Positions 1-8,462 of a DNA stretch of 64,000 nt are shown here, piece by piece; positions within the stretch are counted from its first letter, which is position 1; each line of letters begins with the position of its first letter. Below the pieces are notes generated by a model. It saw only the letters and a program-made list of their open reading frames with translations. It had not been told where the DNA came from and made no database searches. Position numbers and translations under genes: made by a program. Origin of the DNA: Cyanobacteria bacterium REEB67. GTDB taxonomy: Bacteria > Cyanobacteriota > Vampirovibrionia > Obscuribacterales > Obscuribacteraceae. Location of the stretch: contig JAGXAB010000015.1 of NCBI GenBank assembly GCA_018971775.1, positions 35,262 through 99,261 on the forward strand. Direction: 5' to 3'.

Positions 1-321
1 TTCGCCAAAGTCATTTTATGGGCTTCCAGCCCTTATCTCAAGCGCTCCAAGATACTCAAGACCCGCCCATCGACAGTCGATTATCTGTCGCTCAATCACA
101 AAGTATTCACCATCCACAGTGGCAACTATCTAGTCGACGGCGGCCCTCTGCGCAAAATCGTCTTCGATCTGAGCAGCCCGGGCATAATCACCAGTGGTAA
201 AAATCGGCTCATAGATAACCTGGCCACCGGCATCGACGGCGACAACTACGGCAACTGGAATGCCATTCTGCTCGAGCCAAAACCGGCTCTCGATGCATCC
301 TATTTCCTCACTAATGATTGA
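1..321 (+). CDS. C-terminal part of an unknown protein (5' truncated by window edge)
   Basis: The reading frame is open from base 1 to the TGA at 319-321 and gives 106 residues. Two further frames are interrupted. The visible part has no membrane segment and no motif I recognise. It contains short beta-rich stretches such as KVFTIHSGNYLVDGG and ends in LDASYFLTND. The start lies outside the window, so family and length cannot be judged. The next gene begins about 80 bases downstream with a TTG and is probably a separate unit. Confidence 0.55.
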   Translation, partial: FAKVILWASSPYLKRSKILKTRPSTVDYLSLNHKVFTIHSGNYLVDGGPLRKIVFDLSSPGIITSGKNRLIDNLATGIDGDNYGNWNAILLEPKPALDASYFLTND

Positions 322-399
322 AATACTGAGGCGCCAATTCCATTCATGGTATATTCTGCCTTAGCGTTTTAAGACTGAGCCAGGCCCGGAGTTATCGCG

Positions 400-1272
400 T
401 TGCCCGTTGCTCCCTTTTACCTACTGAAGCGTCATCCTCTCGGCGTCGATGCGCATTTCGACTTCGTGCTCGTGCTCACATATGCTTTTCCGGCTCGCCT
501 GCTCGCCCCTTTGCTGCCGCCCGGACTGGTGCTCGACACCTATCAATCCGCGCAGCCGGAAAGCCCGGCCCTGGGCTTCGTCGCCGTCGCCATCGTGCGA
601 ACAAAAAATATGCGACCCAAACCGCTACCGCCTGAACTCGGCCAGGATTATATGCTGGTCGGCTATCGCCTCTTCGTGCGCTATACGGCTTTAGCCGGCC
701 AGCGCTTGCGCGGTCTGAAAATCCTGCGCTCGGACGTGAACAGTGCCTCCATTGTCGCCTCCGGCAATTTACTCACCCATTACAATTTCCAATACAGCGC
801 CATAGCCTGCAGCGCAGACACCTCTCAGTTGCGGCTGACCAGTCGGCCGACCGACGGCAAAAGCAATTTGAGCGTCAGAGCTTACCTCCCCGGCAAGCTC
901 ACAAAGAACGAAAGAGAAAAAGAAGAAAAAAATGCAAAAGTAGCGATCGAGAGAGCGCCGCTTTTACCAGCCGGTTCGCCATTCAAAACTGTCAAAGAAG
1001 CGCTGAAATTTGCCGGACCGATGCCCTTCACCTTCGACTACGAAAAGGAAACGAATAGCATCGTGCGCGTCGAGGGCATACGACAAAACTGGCACCCACA
1101 GCCGGTGCAGGTCGAGGTGGAAGAAATCGGCTTCTTGAACCAGGCACCGTTCGACCAGGTCGAAGCGCAGTTGTGCAGCGCATTCTATATAACCGACATA
1201 CCGTACTTTTGGAAATCGGGTATCACCGAAGCACTGCCCTCTTGTGACACCTCAACCGGTGACGAAGGATAA
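400..1272 (+). CDS. DUF2071-like (YqjF/acetoacetate decarboxylase-like fold) protein
   Basis: 290 residues with a TTG start. The segment around residues 20-50 contains FPARLLAPLLPPGLVLDTY, which matches the usual DUF2071 opening (…PPELLRPLLPPGLELDT…). It is followed by GFVAVAIVRTKNMRP and the mid-domain YRLFVRYTALAGQRLRGLKILRSD. In the family these proteins have an acetoacetate-decarboxylase-like beta fold and mostly unknown function. The stop codon overlaps the ATG of the following methyltransferase gene by one base (TAATG), so the two are probably translationally coupled. The catalytic role is unknown. The charged stretch KNEREKEEKNAK near residue 170 is a lysine/glutamate insertion. Confidence 0.6.
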   Translation: MPVAPFYLLKRHPLGVDAHFDFVLVLTYAFPARLLAPLLPPGLVLDTYQSAQPESPALGFVAVAIVRTKNMRPKPLPPELGQDYMLVGYRLFVRYTALAGQRLRGLKILRSDVNSASIVASGNLLTHYNFQYSAIACSADTSQLRLTSRPTDGKSNLSVRAYLPGKLTKNEREKEEKNAKVAIERAPLLPAGSPFKTVKEALKFAGPMPFTFDYEKETNSIVRVEGIRQNWHPQPVQVEVEEIGFLNQAPFDQVEAQLCSAFYITDIPYFWKSGITEALPSCDTSTGDEG

Positions 1273-2021
1273 TGACCACTAATGACGACTGGCAGGGCGC
1301 ATGGCGCGTCGTCAGATTCAACTGGCCCTTCTACCTGGCCGCCGCGAGCGCCTCAATTGCACTACTGGCAGTGCAACAGCTACAAACGAGCACGACGCTG
1401 CGAGCCCTTTGCCTGGCAGCGGCTCTGCTTGTCTCATGGCAAACGATAATATCGCTGCTTGCTTCGCACTGGGTATACGACCGCTCACCCCTGCGAGACT
1501 GGCGCTTTCTCAGTGCTCTTCTGCCCCAGGAACAGCCTTGCATCATCAATATACATTCGGGTTACGACGAAACAACCTCCCATCTGATCAGAATTTTCCC
1601 GGGCGCTTCTCTGAAGGTGATCGATCTTTATCCGGCCCTCGGTCGTCGTGAGCCGTCGATAGTCAGGGCGCGGCTTTTCTATCCGCCCACGCAGAAGCCA
1701 ATCAGTACGGCGATCACCGACTGGCCTGTCGACGCCGGCAGCGTCGATCTTGTTTTGATCGCGTTTGCGGCCCATGAGCTCAGAGCGGCCGAGCAAAGAG
1801 TAGCTCTGTTCAAACAAGCGCGATCGGTCTTAAATCGCGGCGGCAAAATTGTTTTAGTAGAGCATGTGCGTAATGGAGCGAATTTCCTCGCTTTCAACCT
1901 TGGCATGCTGCATTTTTATTCGGCACAAGAGTGGTTGCGCTGCAGCGAAAAAGCGGGACTGAAGCTGCAAAGCCGCGCTAAAATAACACCACTGGTGGAG
2001 ATCTTGACGCTATGTCCCTAG
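1272..2021 (+). CDS. Membrane-anchored class I SAM-dependent methyltransferase-like protein
   Basis: 249 residues. Two hydrophobic segments at about residues 18-32 and 43-65 anchor the N-terminus. The rest has the order of a small Rossmann methyltransferase: a degenerate motif I (CIINIHSGYDETTSHL), an acidic strand end (LKVIDLYPALGRRE), the DLVLIAFAAHEL segment and a post-motif NRGGKIVLVEHVRNG. The glycine-rich motif I is poorly conserved, so SAM binding is inferred from overall layout. The start ATG overlaps the preceding stop by one base, and the 3' end overlaps a small membrane ORF by ten bases. Substrate unknown. Confidence 0.55.
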   Translation: MTTNDDWQGAWRVVRFNWPFYLAAASASIALLAVQQLQTSTTLRALCLAAALLVSWQTIISLLASHWVYDRSPLRDWRFLSALLPQEQPCIINIHSGYDETTSHLIRIFPGASLKVIDLYPALGRREPSIVRARLFYPPTQKPISTAITDWPVDAGSVDLVLIAFAAHELRAAEQRVALFKQARSVLNRGGKIVLVEHVRNGANFLAFNLGMLHFYSAQEWLRCSEKAGLKLQSRAKITPLVEILTLCP

Positions 2022-2188
2022 CAATACTTCTAACTACAGGCCTGCAGGCGACCGGCCTGACCTTACTCCTCCTCGCCGCGGCCCACGCTTATCTCGACAC
2101 TCTCCTGAGCTGGCGAGCCGACCTGGCCAAACTGAGACCGATAAATAATATTGCCGCCGACCTACGCCGCCTCTCTGCAAAATTTTGA
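2012..2188 (+). CDS. Small hydrophobic protein (58 aa)
   Basis: ATG at 2012 overlaps the last ten bases of the methyltransferase gene. The product has one hydrophobic N-terminal segment (LAILLTTGLQATGLTLLLLA) followed by an amphipathic tail with several Arg/Lys and leucines ending LRRLSAKF. The overlap suggests translational coupling, and it may be a small membrane partner of the methyltransferase. There is no recognisable family, and a chance open frame cannot be excluded. Confidence 0.35.
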   Translation: MSLAILLTTGLQATGLTLLLLAAAHAYLDTLLSWRADLAKLRPINNIAADLRRLSAKF

Positions 2189-2337
2189 AATGCCTTGGGC
2201 CGCACAGGAGCGGCCCCAAAATTAGGAAGATCGACACCTCTGCCGCCGATCACTTCAAAAACTGTGCTTTGACTGGCGGGCGGCGCCGACGGCTTGACTA
2301 TGATTGGCCTGTACTCCCTCGAGACAGGCAGGCAATT

Positions 2338-3048
2338 ATGACCGAGCAAATTCAACGACGACCGATTCCAATGCGCCAGGCGCCGATTTCCGCCCATATG
2401 GCCTCGGCCCTGGTTGGGCTGGGCTTGAGTCCCAACCAGGTCTCGATAGCGAGCACAATCTTTGCCCTGGCCGGCGCCGCTTGCTTCATCCTCGTATCGC
2501 GCCTGGAAATTTTGGGCGAGAGCTCGCCTCTGACGGCCTCGGCCCTGCTGGCAGGTGCCGCCCTCTGCATTCTCGGTCGCTTGCTCTGCAACATGCTCGA
2601 TGGCATGATGGCAGTCGAATACGGCAAGCGCACGGCCACCGGTGAGCTCTACAACGAGATCCCCGACCGCCTATCAGATACGCTCTTTCTGGCCAGCGCC
2701 GGCTATCTTGCCTCGGACAACCTGGCCGCTCTATGCGTCGGCCTCGGCTGGATGGCGGCCGTGCTCGCTCTGTGTACGGCATATATCCGCGCTTTCGGCG
2801 CCCGTTATATGCCCAATGGACCGGACTACGGCGGCCCAATGGCCAAGCCACAGCGTATGGCCGCTCTCGCTATCGGGGCTCTGATCACGGCAGTGCAGAT
2901 CAATATCTGCGCCGAGAAGAGTGCCATGGTCATCACCCTGGCAGTGATATGTGCAGGCACTGCGCTGACCTGCCTGCGCCGCCTCAACAATCTTGCTGCG
3001 GCCATGACAGCCGCAGAGAAGATCCGCGCAGACAAACTGGAGAAATAA
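2338..3048 (+). CDS. CDP-alcohol phosphatidyltransferase family protein
   Basis: 236 residues from the ATG at 2338. The frame is open further upstream, but homology-like sequence begins with MTEQIQ. The protein is strongly hydrophobic with about six membrane segments. The CDP-alcohol signature appears as MLDGMMAV followed eight residues later by GELYNEIPDRLSD. Compared with the canonical DGxxARx(8)GxxxDxxxD, the Arg is Val and the first Asp of the second pair is Asn. Related sequences with YN in this place exist in the family as I remember it, so it may form a subgroup. It would join a CDP-activated lipid to an alcohol at the inner membrane. It is followed after two bases by an acyltransferase gene and then by cdsA. 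Confidence 0.75.
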   Translation: MTEQIQRRPIPMRQAPISAHMASALVGLGLSPNQVSIASTIFALAGAACFILVSRLEILGESSPLTASALLAGAALCILGRLLCNMLDGMMAVEYGKRTATGELYNEIPDRLSDTLFLASAGYLASDNLAALCVGLGWMAAVLALCTAYIRAFGARYMPNGPDYGGPMAKPQRMAALAIGALITAVQINICAEKSAMVITLAVICAGTALTCLRRLNNLAAAMTAAEKIRADKLEK

Positions 3049-3050
3049 TC

Positions 3051-3650
3051 ATGTTAAACGTCATCTGCGGCTTCGTCCGCCTCTTCACCGGTGTGCAAAG
3101 TCACTGGGCCGGCGCCGAACCCGAAGCCGTACAACGCATCTACTTTGCCAATCACACCAGCCACTTCGACTGCCTGGTACTACTATCGGTGCTGCCCAGA
3201 CATCTGCGTCGCGTCGTCAGGCCGGCAGCCGCAGCAGATTACTGGACGACGACGAAATTAAAAAACTGGTTTTCGGCGAAAGTCATGAAGATAGTGCCGA
3301 TCGACAGGCATCATTTGACCAGAACAAACAATCCAATCAATAAGCTGATAGAAGCGCTCGACAGCGGTAGTTCGCTGATCATTTTTCCAGAGGGCAGCCG
3401 CTGTGAAAGCGACGAAGCGGTAAGCGAATTCAAAACCGGTCTCTACCATCTTTGCAAACAAAGACCAAATATCCAGCTCGTACCCACGTATATCGACAAT
3501 GCCAACCGCGTCCTGCCCAAAGGCGAATGCGTACCCATACCACTTTTGTGCACAGTCACTTTTGGCCAGCCAATCTATTTCGACCCGAGCGAATCAAAAC
3601 AAATATTTCTAAAACGGGCGCAGCAAGCCGTCCTGGGATGTGCAGCATGA
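3051..3650 (+). CDS. PlsC-type 1-acylglycerol-3-phosphate acyltransferase
   Basis: 199 residues from the ATG at 3051, two bases after the preceding stop. The acyltransferase block I is NHTSHFD at residues 34-40 (NHx4D catalytic pair), and block III is FPEGSR at 112-117. Between them are conserved basic residues and VPIDRHH. This is the minimal PlsC domain without extra membrane segments. The family esterifies lysophosphatidic acid to phosphatidic acid, the substrate of the CdsA enzyme encoded next. The stop overlaps the next ATG (ATGA at 3647-3650), so the three genes form one phospholipid operon. Confidence 0.8.
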   Translation: MLNVICGFVRLFTGVQSHWAGAEPEAVQRIYFANHTSHFDCLVLLSVLPRHLRRVVRPAAAADYWTTTKLKNWFSAKVMKIVPIDRHHLTRTNNPINKLIEALDSGSSLIIFPEGSRCESDEAVSEFKTGLYHLCKQRPNIQLVPTYIDNANRVLPKGECVPIPLLCTVTFGQPIYFDPSESKQIFLKRAQQAVLGCAA

Positions 3651-4603
3651 TCGATGTCTATCACGACAAACAATTATTGACGATGCTCGAGGCCATTTTC
3701 GGCGTTCTTAGCGCCGGCACGGCAGCGACGCTCTTGGCCAATTTCAAAATCAAGGATGCCGCCACCAATCCGCTCATTACCAATTTAAACGCACGGATGA
3801 AAGCCTGGTGGGTGATGATCGCCATATTCACCCTGGCGCTGAGCGCCGGCCGCACGGCCTCAGTCTGGCTTTTTGCGATCGTATCGTTTCTCGCCCTGCG
3901 CGAATTCATCACCCTCTCTCCGACACGCAAGGCCGATCACCGGACCCTGGCCTGGATCTTCTTCGTCATCTTACCGGTCAATTACTGGTTGATTGCCGTG
4001 CACTGGTACGGCCTTTTCGTCGTTTTCGTGCCGGTCTATGCCTTTTTGCTGGTGCCGGTACAGAGTGCCTTCGCCGGTGATACCAAAGACTTTATGACGC
4101 GCACCGCCGACATCCAGTGGGGGCTCATGCTCTGCGTCTACTTCGTCAGTTATGCGCCGGCCCTGCTCAATTTGCACATCCCCGGCATCGAGCTGGTCAC
4201 AGCCAGACTGCTCTGCTTCTTTGTTTTCGTCGTCCAGATCAGCGATGTCCTGCAATATGTCTTCGGCAAATTTTTCGGCAAACATAAAATCGCCCCGACC
4301 GTCAGCCCCAATAAAACCGTGGAAGGCTTCGTCGGCGGCGTGCTGTCGGCAGTGGCACTCGGTACGCTCTTTTACTCGGTCACGCCCTTCAGCCCGCTGC
4401 AGGCCGCCCTGATGTCCCTGGCAATCGCCCTTTCCGGCTTCGGTGGCGGCATCGTCATGGCGGCAATCAAAAGAGATCGCGGCGTCAAGGACTACGGCAG
4501 TCTCATCCCCGGTCACGGCGGCATGATGGACCGCATCGACTCGCTCTGCTTCGCCGCACCGCTCTTCTTCCATCTGACCCGCTATTTCTTTGCTCAGGGC
4601 TAG
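3647..4603 (+). CDS. cdsA: Phosphatidate cytidylyltransferase (CDP-diacylglycerol synthase)
   Basis: 318 residues with many membrane segments. The C-terminal CdsA signature is clear: IKRDRGVKDYGSLIPGHGG followed by MMDRIDSL, with the K-D pair and the HGGxxDRxD end. The enzyme makes CDP-diacylglycerol from phosphatidic acid and CTP at the inner membrane, feeding the phosphatidyltransferase two genes upstream. I chose the ATG at 3647, which overlaps the acyltransferase stop by four bases. An in-frame ATG at 3638 is possible. Confidence 0.85.
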   Translation: MIDVYHDKQLLTMLEAIFGVLSAGTAATLLANFKIKDAATNPLITNLNARMKAWWVMIAIFTLALSAGRTASVWLFAIVSFLALREFITLSPTRKADHRTLAWIFFVILPVNYWLIAVHWYGLFVVFVPVYAFLLVPVQSAFAGDTKDFMTRTADIQWGLMLCVYFVSYAPALLNLHIPGIELVTARLLCFFVFVVQISDVLQYVFGKFFGKHKIAPTVSPNKTVEGFVGGVLSAVALGTLFYSVTPFSPLQAALMSLAIALSGFGGGIVMAAIKRDRGVKDYGSLIPGHGGMMDRIDSLCFAAPLFFHLTRYFFAQG

Positions 4604-4682
4604 ATTATCCGGGCTCGCTGACGTTTCGCCAATTTTCACAGAAGCTCAAGATAATGCTATCGAGCTCAGGTAGATTATCGCT

Positions 4683-4826
4683 ATGGCCGTCCAGCTTCTC
4701 TGGTTCAAAAAAGATTTACGGGTGGCGTTGAGAAGCCCAATACCGCGATATGGTAGGCTTATATCGCCAATCATGGCGGAGAATGAAGCGTTACTCTGCC
4801 TGGCGATGGATTTAATGCCTGTTTAA
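4683..4826 (+). pseudogene. Photolyase/cryptochrome 5' remnant
   Basis: The ATG at 4683 opens a 47-codon frame whose first 14 residues, MAVQLLWFKKDLRV, match the characteristic N-terminus of deoxyribodipyrimidine photolyases (…LVWFKRDLRV…). The match stops immediately after this segment, and the frame ends at 4826 without the usual HDH/N-terminal Rossmann continuation. This looks like a deleted photolyase gene that keeps only its beginning. It sits in the 345-bp gap between cdsA and the EamA gene, where I see no other gene. Confidence 0.45.
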
Positions 4827-4948
4827 TTCCCCTGGTGGTTGCGGTGCTTGTCACAACGATTAAGAACCGCTAACAGCCTACTTCATACAAGCTCTGGACG
4901 ACTCCATAAAAAGACGACAACACCATTAATTCTCTTACCAGAAAAGCG

Positions 4949-5857
4949 GTGCCCGCCCGCGCCTACGTAATTCTTCTGCTCGCCCAGCTGGCCATCGGTG
5001 CCGCCGCCATCTTTGCCCGCTTGGCGCTCACCGGCAGTGGCCCGCTCATGGCCTCGACCCTAAGACTTTGCCTGGCCACGATCCTGATCGTTTCATACCG
5101 CTCCTTCAAGAAGCGCCTGGAAGCTGTCAGCCACAGACACGAAATGCTCTTCGCTTGCGCCGGCCTCTGCCTGGCCCTTCATTTCGCCTGCTGGATCGCC
5201 TCTCTGCAATTTACCAGTGTGGCCATCTCCACCCTGCTCGTTTGTACGTCACCAATCTGGACGGCACTCTGGGATCTGACAGTAGGGCGAGAAAAGCCCA
5301 AAATGCAATTTTTCCTGAGCTTTACTCTGGGCGCCTGCGGAGTTTATCTAATCGCCTTTGCGCCGGGGGGCGGGACGGCAGTGGCAGTAACGTCCACCTC
5401 TTCGTCGCAAGCCCTGCTCGGCGACGCCCTGGCCGCCTCTGGCGGCCTCGCTATTGCCGCTTATCTAATTGCCGTGCGTCGGGTGAGCAATACCTACACC
5501 ACGAGTACCATCGTCGTGCGCACTTATGCCTGGGCTTCGGCCGCCCTGATTTTACTCACCCTGGTGAGCGGCGAACACCTGCCGACAGGGCCCCTGAGCT
5601 GGGGCGGCATTCTGGCTATGGCACTGATTTCACAGTTGCTCGGCCACACGGCCATCAACCAGTCTTTGCGCTGGCTCTCGCCCAGCACCGTGGCCATGAC
5701 CACCTTACTCGAGCCGGTCCTGGCCGCCATTTCGGCCGCCGTCCTCTTCCACGAAGCGCTGACCGGGCAGGCCCTGTGCGGTTCGGCCCTGGTACTGATC
5801 GCCCTTTATGGTATCCTGCGCGGGGAGCGGAAAGCGGGGAGCGAAAAACAGGAGTAG
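4949..5857 (+). CDS. EamA/DMT superfamily transporter
   Basis: 302 residues with GTG start, about ten membrane segments and two EamA repeats (residues about 5-135 and 150-290). Typical features are the ARLALTGSGPLMASTLR segment after TM1, ALHFACWIASLQFTSVAISTLL around TM3-4, and SPSTVAMTTLLEPVLAA in the second repeat (conserved LEPV). The family exports metabolites or amino acids across the inner membrane, but the substrate cannot be read from sequence. It is eight bases from the DUF4442 gene downstream, so the two are probably co-transcribed. Confidence 0.8.
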   Translation: MPARAYVILLLAQLAIGAAAIFARLALTGSGPLMASTLRLCLATILIVSYRSFKKRLEAVSHRHEMLFACAGLCLALHFACWIASLQFTSVAISTLLVCTSPIWTALWDLTVGREKPKMQFFLSFTLGACGVYLIAFAPGGGTAVAVTSTSSSQALLGDALAASGGLAIAAYLIAVRRVSNTYTTSTIVVRTYAWASAALILLTLVSGEHLPTGPLSWGGILAMALISQLLGHTAINQSLRWLSPSTVAMTTLLEPVLAAISAAVLFHEALTGQALCGSALVLIALYGILRGERKAGSEKQE

Positions 5858-5865
5858 CGCCGTAA

Positions 5866-6339
5866 ATGCCTGAGTCTTTCGAGACCAAAAAGCAGCGATT
5901 TTTCTTCAACTTTTTTCCCTGCTACATTGCCAGCGGGGCGAAAGTCAAATACATCGCCTCCGATTATCGACAGGTCAAGATAGAGCTTGGCCTGAATTGG
6001 CTGACAAGAAATTATGTCGGCACCATATTTGGTGGCAGCATGTTTGCCGCCACCGATCCGATGTTTATGATTATGCTGATCAAGATACTGGGCAAGGAAT
6101 ACATTGTCTGGGACAAGGCCGGCTCGATCAAATTTTTGAAGCCAGGCAAGGAAAAGCTTTTCGCTACTTTCATCGTCAGCGATGAAGATCTTGCCGACAT
6201 CGAAGAAAAGCTGGCCACCAATGACAAAACCGAAAAGACATTTAGAGTCGATCTCGTCGATAGCAAAGGTGTCGCCTGCGCCGCCGCCGAGCGCCTGATT
6301 TATATCCGGCGCAAAACCGTCAAAGGTAATGATCACTGA
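5866..6339 (+). CDS. DUF4442 hotdog-fold protein (PaaI-like thioesterase relative)
   Basis: 157 residues. The sequence has the DUF4442 pattern: an N-terminal FFFNFFPCYIASGAKV, then IELGLNWLTRNYVGTIFGGSMFAATDPMFMIML, where the helix-leading G-T-x-F-G-G-S-M-x-A-A-x-D resembles the hotdog active-site helix. Later come VWDKAGSIKFLKPG and CAAAERLIYIRRK. Family members are acyl-CoA thioesterase-like, but the activity of DUF4442 itself is largely undefined. The gene closes the short EamA unit and faces the TetR gene convergently. Confidence 0.7.
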   Translation: MPESFETKKQRFFFNFFPCYIASGAKVKYIASDYRQVKIELGLNWLTRNYVGTIFGGSMFAATDPMFMIMLIKILGKEYIVWDKAGSIKFLKPGKEKLFATFIVSDEDLADIEEKLATNDKTEKTFRVDLVDSKGVACAAAERLIYIRRKTVKGNDH

Positions 6340-6370
6340 AGCGCAGCCCGACAAAATGGTGTGCCCTTCA

Positions 6371-7018
6371 CTAGCCGCCGTTTTTTTGCGTTGACGAGGA
6401 AACACTGCGAGCCAGGACGCCGTTGAGGGCGAAATCGAAACAACGTTCGAGGGCAGCCTTGAGCTTGCCCTCCTCGCGACCGGAGTGCACCCACTGATAT
6501 TGCTCGCAGAGAATAGCCAGGTCCATCAAATGTGCGATTTGTAAACGATCGATATCCCGACGGTACATGCCTATGTCTTGTCCGCGAGCCAGGATAGCGT
6601 CGAGGCAAATGGTCATAGGTTCAGGCTTACAGGTAGCCGTGCCGTCGCGCTCGAGCAAGAGCGGGCTGAAACGCAGGGCGCAAAAAACGTCGAGCAGGCG
6701 CCAGTTTTCCTGCGTCCACTCAGCGATATCGGCAATTAATTCTTCGATCATCTGATCGGCGTTGAGCTTCTTCGATAGCAGTGTCTCAACGTAGGACAGC
6801 GCTTCCTCTGTGCATTCGCGCTTGATACGCAGGGCTATTTCTTCTTTGGATTTAAAATATGCATAAAATGTAACCTTGGCTACGTCTGCCTTTTCGACGA
6901 TGTCGTCGATCGTCGTGCCGGCATAGCCCTTGCTCGTAAACAAGTAGGTAGCAGCATCTACGAGGCTCTGCTGCCTTTGTTCACTCTTTCTAATTTTGCG
7001 ACTTGATTGAGTTGTCAT
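6371..7018 (-). CDS. TetR-family transcriptional regulator
   Basis: 215 residues from the ATG at 7018. The frame continues upstream to 7084, but that part would cover the operator. The N-terminal HTH is typical: QSLVDAATYLFTSKGYAGTTIDDIVEKADVAKVTFYAYFKSKEEI. The C-terminal ligand domain includes LLSKKLNADQMIEELIADIAEWT. It is divergent from an RND efflux pair, and the gap holds a 24-bp imperfect palindrome, so it most likely represses the pump and perhaps itself until an inducer binds. Confidence 0.85.
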   Translation of the reverse strand: MTTQSSRKIRKSEQRQQSLVDAATYLFTSKGYAGTTIDDIVEKADVAKVTFYAYFKSKEEIALRIKRECTEEALSYVETLLSKKLNADQMIEELIADIAEWTQENWRLLDVFCALRFSPLLLERDGTATCKPEPMTICLDAILARGQDIGMYRRDIDRLQIAHLMDLAILCEQYQWVHSGREEGKLKAALERCFDFALNGVLARSVSSSTQKNGG

Positions 7019-7039
7019 TTGACAAGCATAACACGGTAT

Positions 7040-7063
7040 GAAATCATACTGGAGTATGGTTTC
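7040..7063. promoter_or_regulatory. Inverted-repeat operator between tetR-like gene and RND operon
   Basis: Arms GAAATCATACT and AGTATGGTTTC, separated by GG, are complementary at 10 of 11 positions, and the inner CATACT/AGTATG part is perfect. It lies 22 bases upstream of the TetR-like ATG and 59 bases upstream of the adaptor ATG. A plausible adaptor promoter (TTCACC at 7080-7085, 16 bases, TATAGT at 7102-7107) lies just downstream. Position, size and symmetry fit a TetR-family operator. Binding is inferred. Confidence 0.65.
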
Positions 7064-7121
7064 TGTGATCTGTTTAATTTTCACCTGCCGACATACCTAC
7101 TTATAGTCTGGTCTCAAATTT

Positions 7122-8417
7122 ATGAATCTGCACAGTCTTCAGCACCGCCTCCCGAATAATCGCCGGACCAAAATAATTTCTTCGCTGATTTCTCTCTGGC
7201 TGATTGGCGGGGCGGTATCGCTTATGCTCACCTCCTGCGCCGAAGCGCCAAAAGCAATGGTCATGCCACCGGCAGCGGTGCAAATTGCCCGTGTTTCGGT
7301 CGAGCCTTTCAAAGAAAAATCCAATTATGTAGGTACACTCAAGTCTAGGAAGTCGGTCACCCTGCTGCCAAATATCGAAGGGCACGTCACTGAGATCAGG
7401 GCCACCTCCGGGCAGTTCGTACCGGCCGGGGCGACAATCATGCGCATCGACTCGCGCATGCAAACCGCTCAAACGGATGCCTACGGCGCCGCCGCCGACT
7501 CGGTAAAATCGGACCTGGCCACAGCCAGAGCCACTCTCTCATCGATGCAAAGCACCTTAAAAAGCCGCCAGGCCAACCTCGAATATACAAAAATGCAGCA
7601 TGCTCGCTACCAGCAATTGAGCCTGGAAGGCGCAGTATCGCAGTCCGAGGCTGACAACTGGAAAAACAGCTATACAGCCGCTCAGGCCGATAAGGAAGTG
7701 ACTCAGCAGCAAATAGAAGCGCAAAAGATGACCGTTCAAAAAATGGAACGCAATCACCAACAGGCCGTGGCAAATTTTCGCGCCCAGAAAGATCAACTGA
7801 GCTACTACGAAATCACCGCCCCCTTCGCCGGTGTCGTCGGCGATATCCCTGTCAAAGTAGGGGATCATGTCACGTCCTCTACTCAGCTCACGACTCTGAC
7901 CGAAAATCATCCCCTCGAAGTCTACATCTCGCTACCGGCTGAAAAGGCAGTCGACGTGCGCCCCGGCATGCACATCGCCCTGACCTCGACCGATGGCAGG
8001 CAATACGGAGACAGCACCGTCACCTTCATTTCACCAACAGTCGATGCCAACAGCCAGACAGTTTTGATTAAGAGTCTTTTTCAAAACAGCAAAAGCGAAC
8101 TGCGCGCCGATCAGACGATCACAGCCCAGGTGGTCTGGCATGTCCATGACGGCATCAGCATCCCGACCAAGGCCGTCACACAAGCAGCTGGTAAATACTT
8201 TGTCTTCGTCGCCCAGGAAACGCCCGCCAAAAAGCTGGTGGCAAAGCAAGCCGAGATTGAAGTCTATGAAATCGACGGCGATAAATATCAGGTGAAGAGT
8301 GGCCTCAAGCCGGGCGATCGTATCGTCACGACCGGCATCCAACGTCTCGGCGACGGTGCTCCGATCGAGCAAAAATCGGATCTGGCCGGCAAGCCAGAGG
8401 CAGCCAACAGCCACTAA
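7122..8417 (+). CDS. RND efflux periplasmic adaptor (membrane fusion) lipoprotein
   Basis: 431 residues. A signal segment ends in the lipobox LTSC (Cys39), so the mature protein should be lipid-anchored. It then shows the adaptor order: beta-barrel/lipoyl half (SNYVGTLKSRKSVTLLP, GHVTEIRATSGQFVPAG), a long alpha-hairpin with coiled coil (about residues 120-225, rich in Gln/Ala), the second lipoyl half (YYEITAPFAGVVGDIPVKVGD) and the beta-barrel and membrane-proximal domains. It links the inner-membrane pump encoded 45 bases downstream to an outer-membrane channel. No TolC-like gene is present here. Confidence 0.9.
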   Translation: MNLHSLQHRLPNNRRTKIISSLISLWLIGGAVSLMLTSCAEAPKAMVMPPAAVQIARVSVEPFKEKSNYVGTLKSRKSVTLLPNIEGHVTEIRATSGQFVPAGATIMRIDSRMQTAQTDAYGAAADSVKSDLATARATLSSMQSTLKSRQANLEYTKMQHARYQQLSLEGAVSQSEADNWKNSYTAAQADKEVTQQQIEAQKMTVQKMERNHQQAVANFRAQKDQLSYYEITAPFAGVVGDIPVKVGDHVTSSTQLTTLTENHPLEVYISLPAEKAVDVRPGMHIALTSTDGRQYGDSTVTFISPTVDANSQTVLIKSLFQNSKSELRADQTITAQVVWHVHDGISIPTKAVTQAAGKYFVFVAQETPAKKLVAKQAEIEVYEIDGDKYQVKSGLKPGDRIVTTGIQRLGDGAPIEQKSDLAGKPEAANSH

Positions 8418-8462
8418 AGCCAATTTCCAGATCAAAATCCAATACCAGGAAACGAGCCGCCT

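Noticed and set aside
3971..4639. 222-codon minus-strand frame across cdsA
   Set aside because: cdsA with its signature motif is on the other strand. The antisense product is an acidic, low-complexity shadow.
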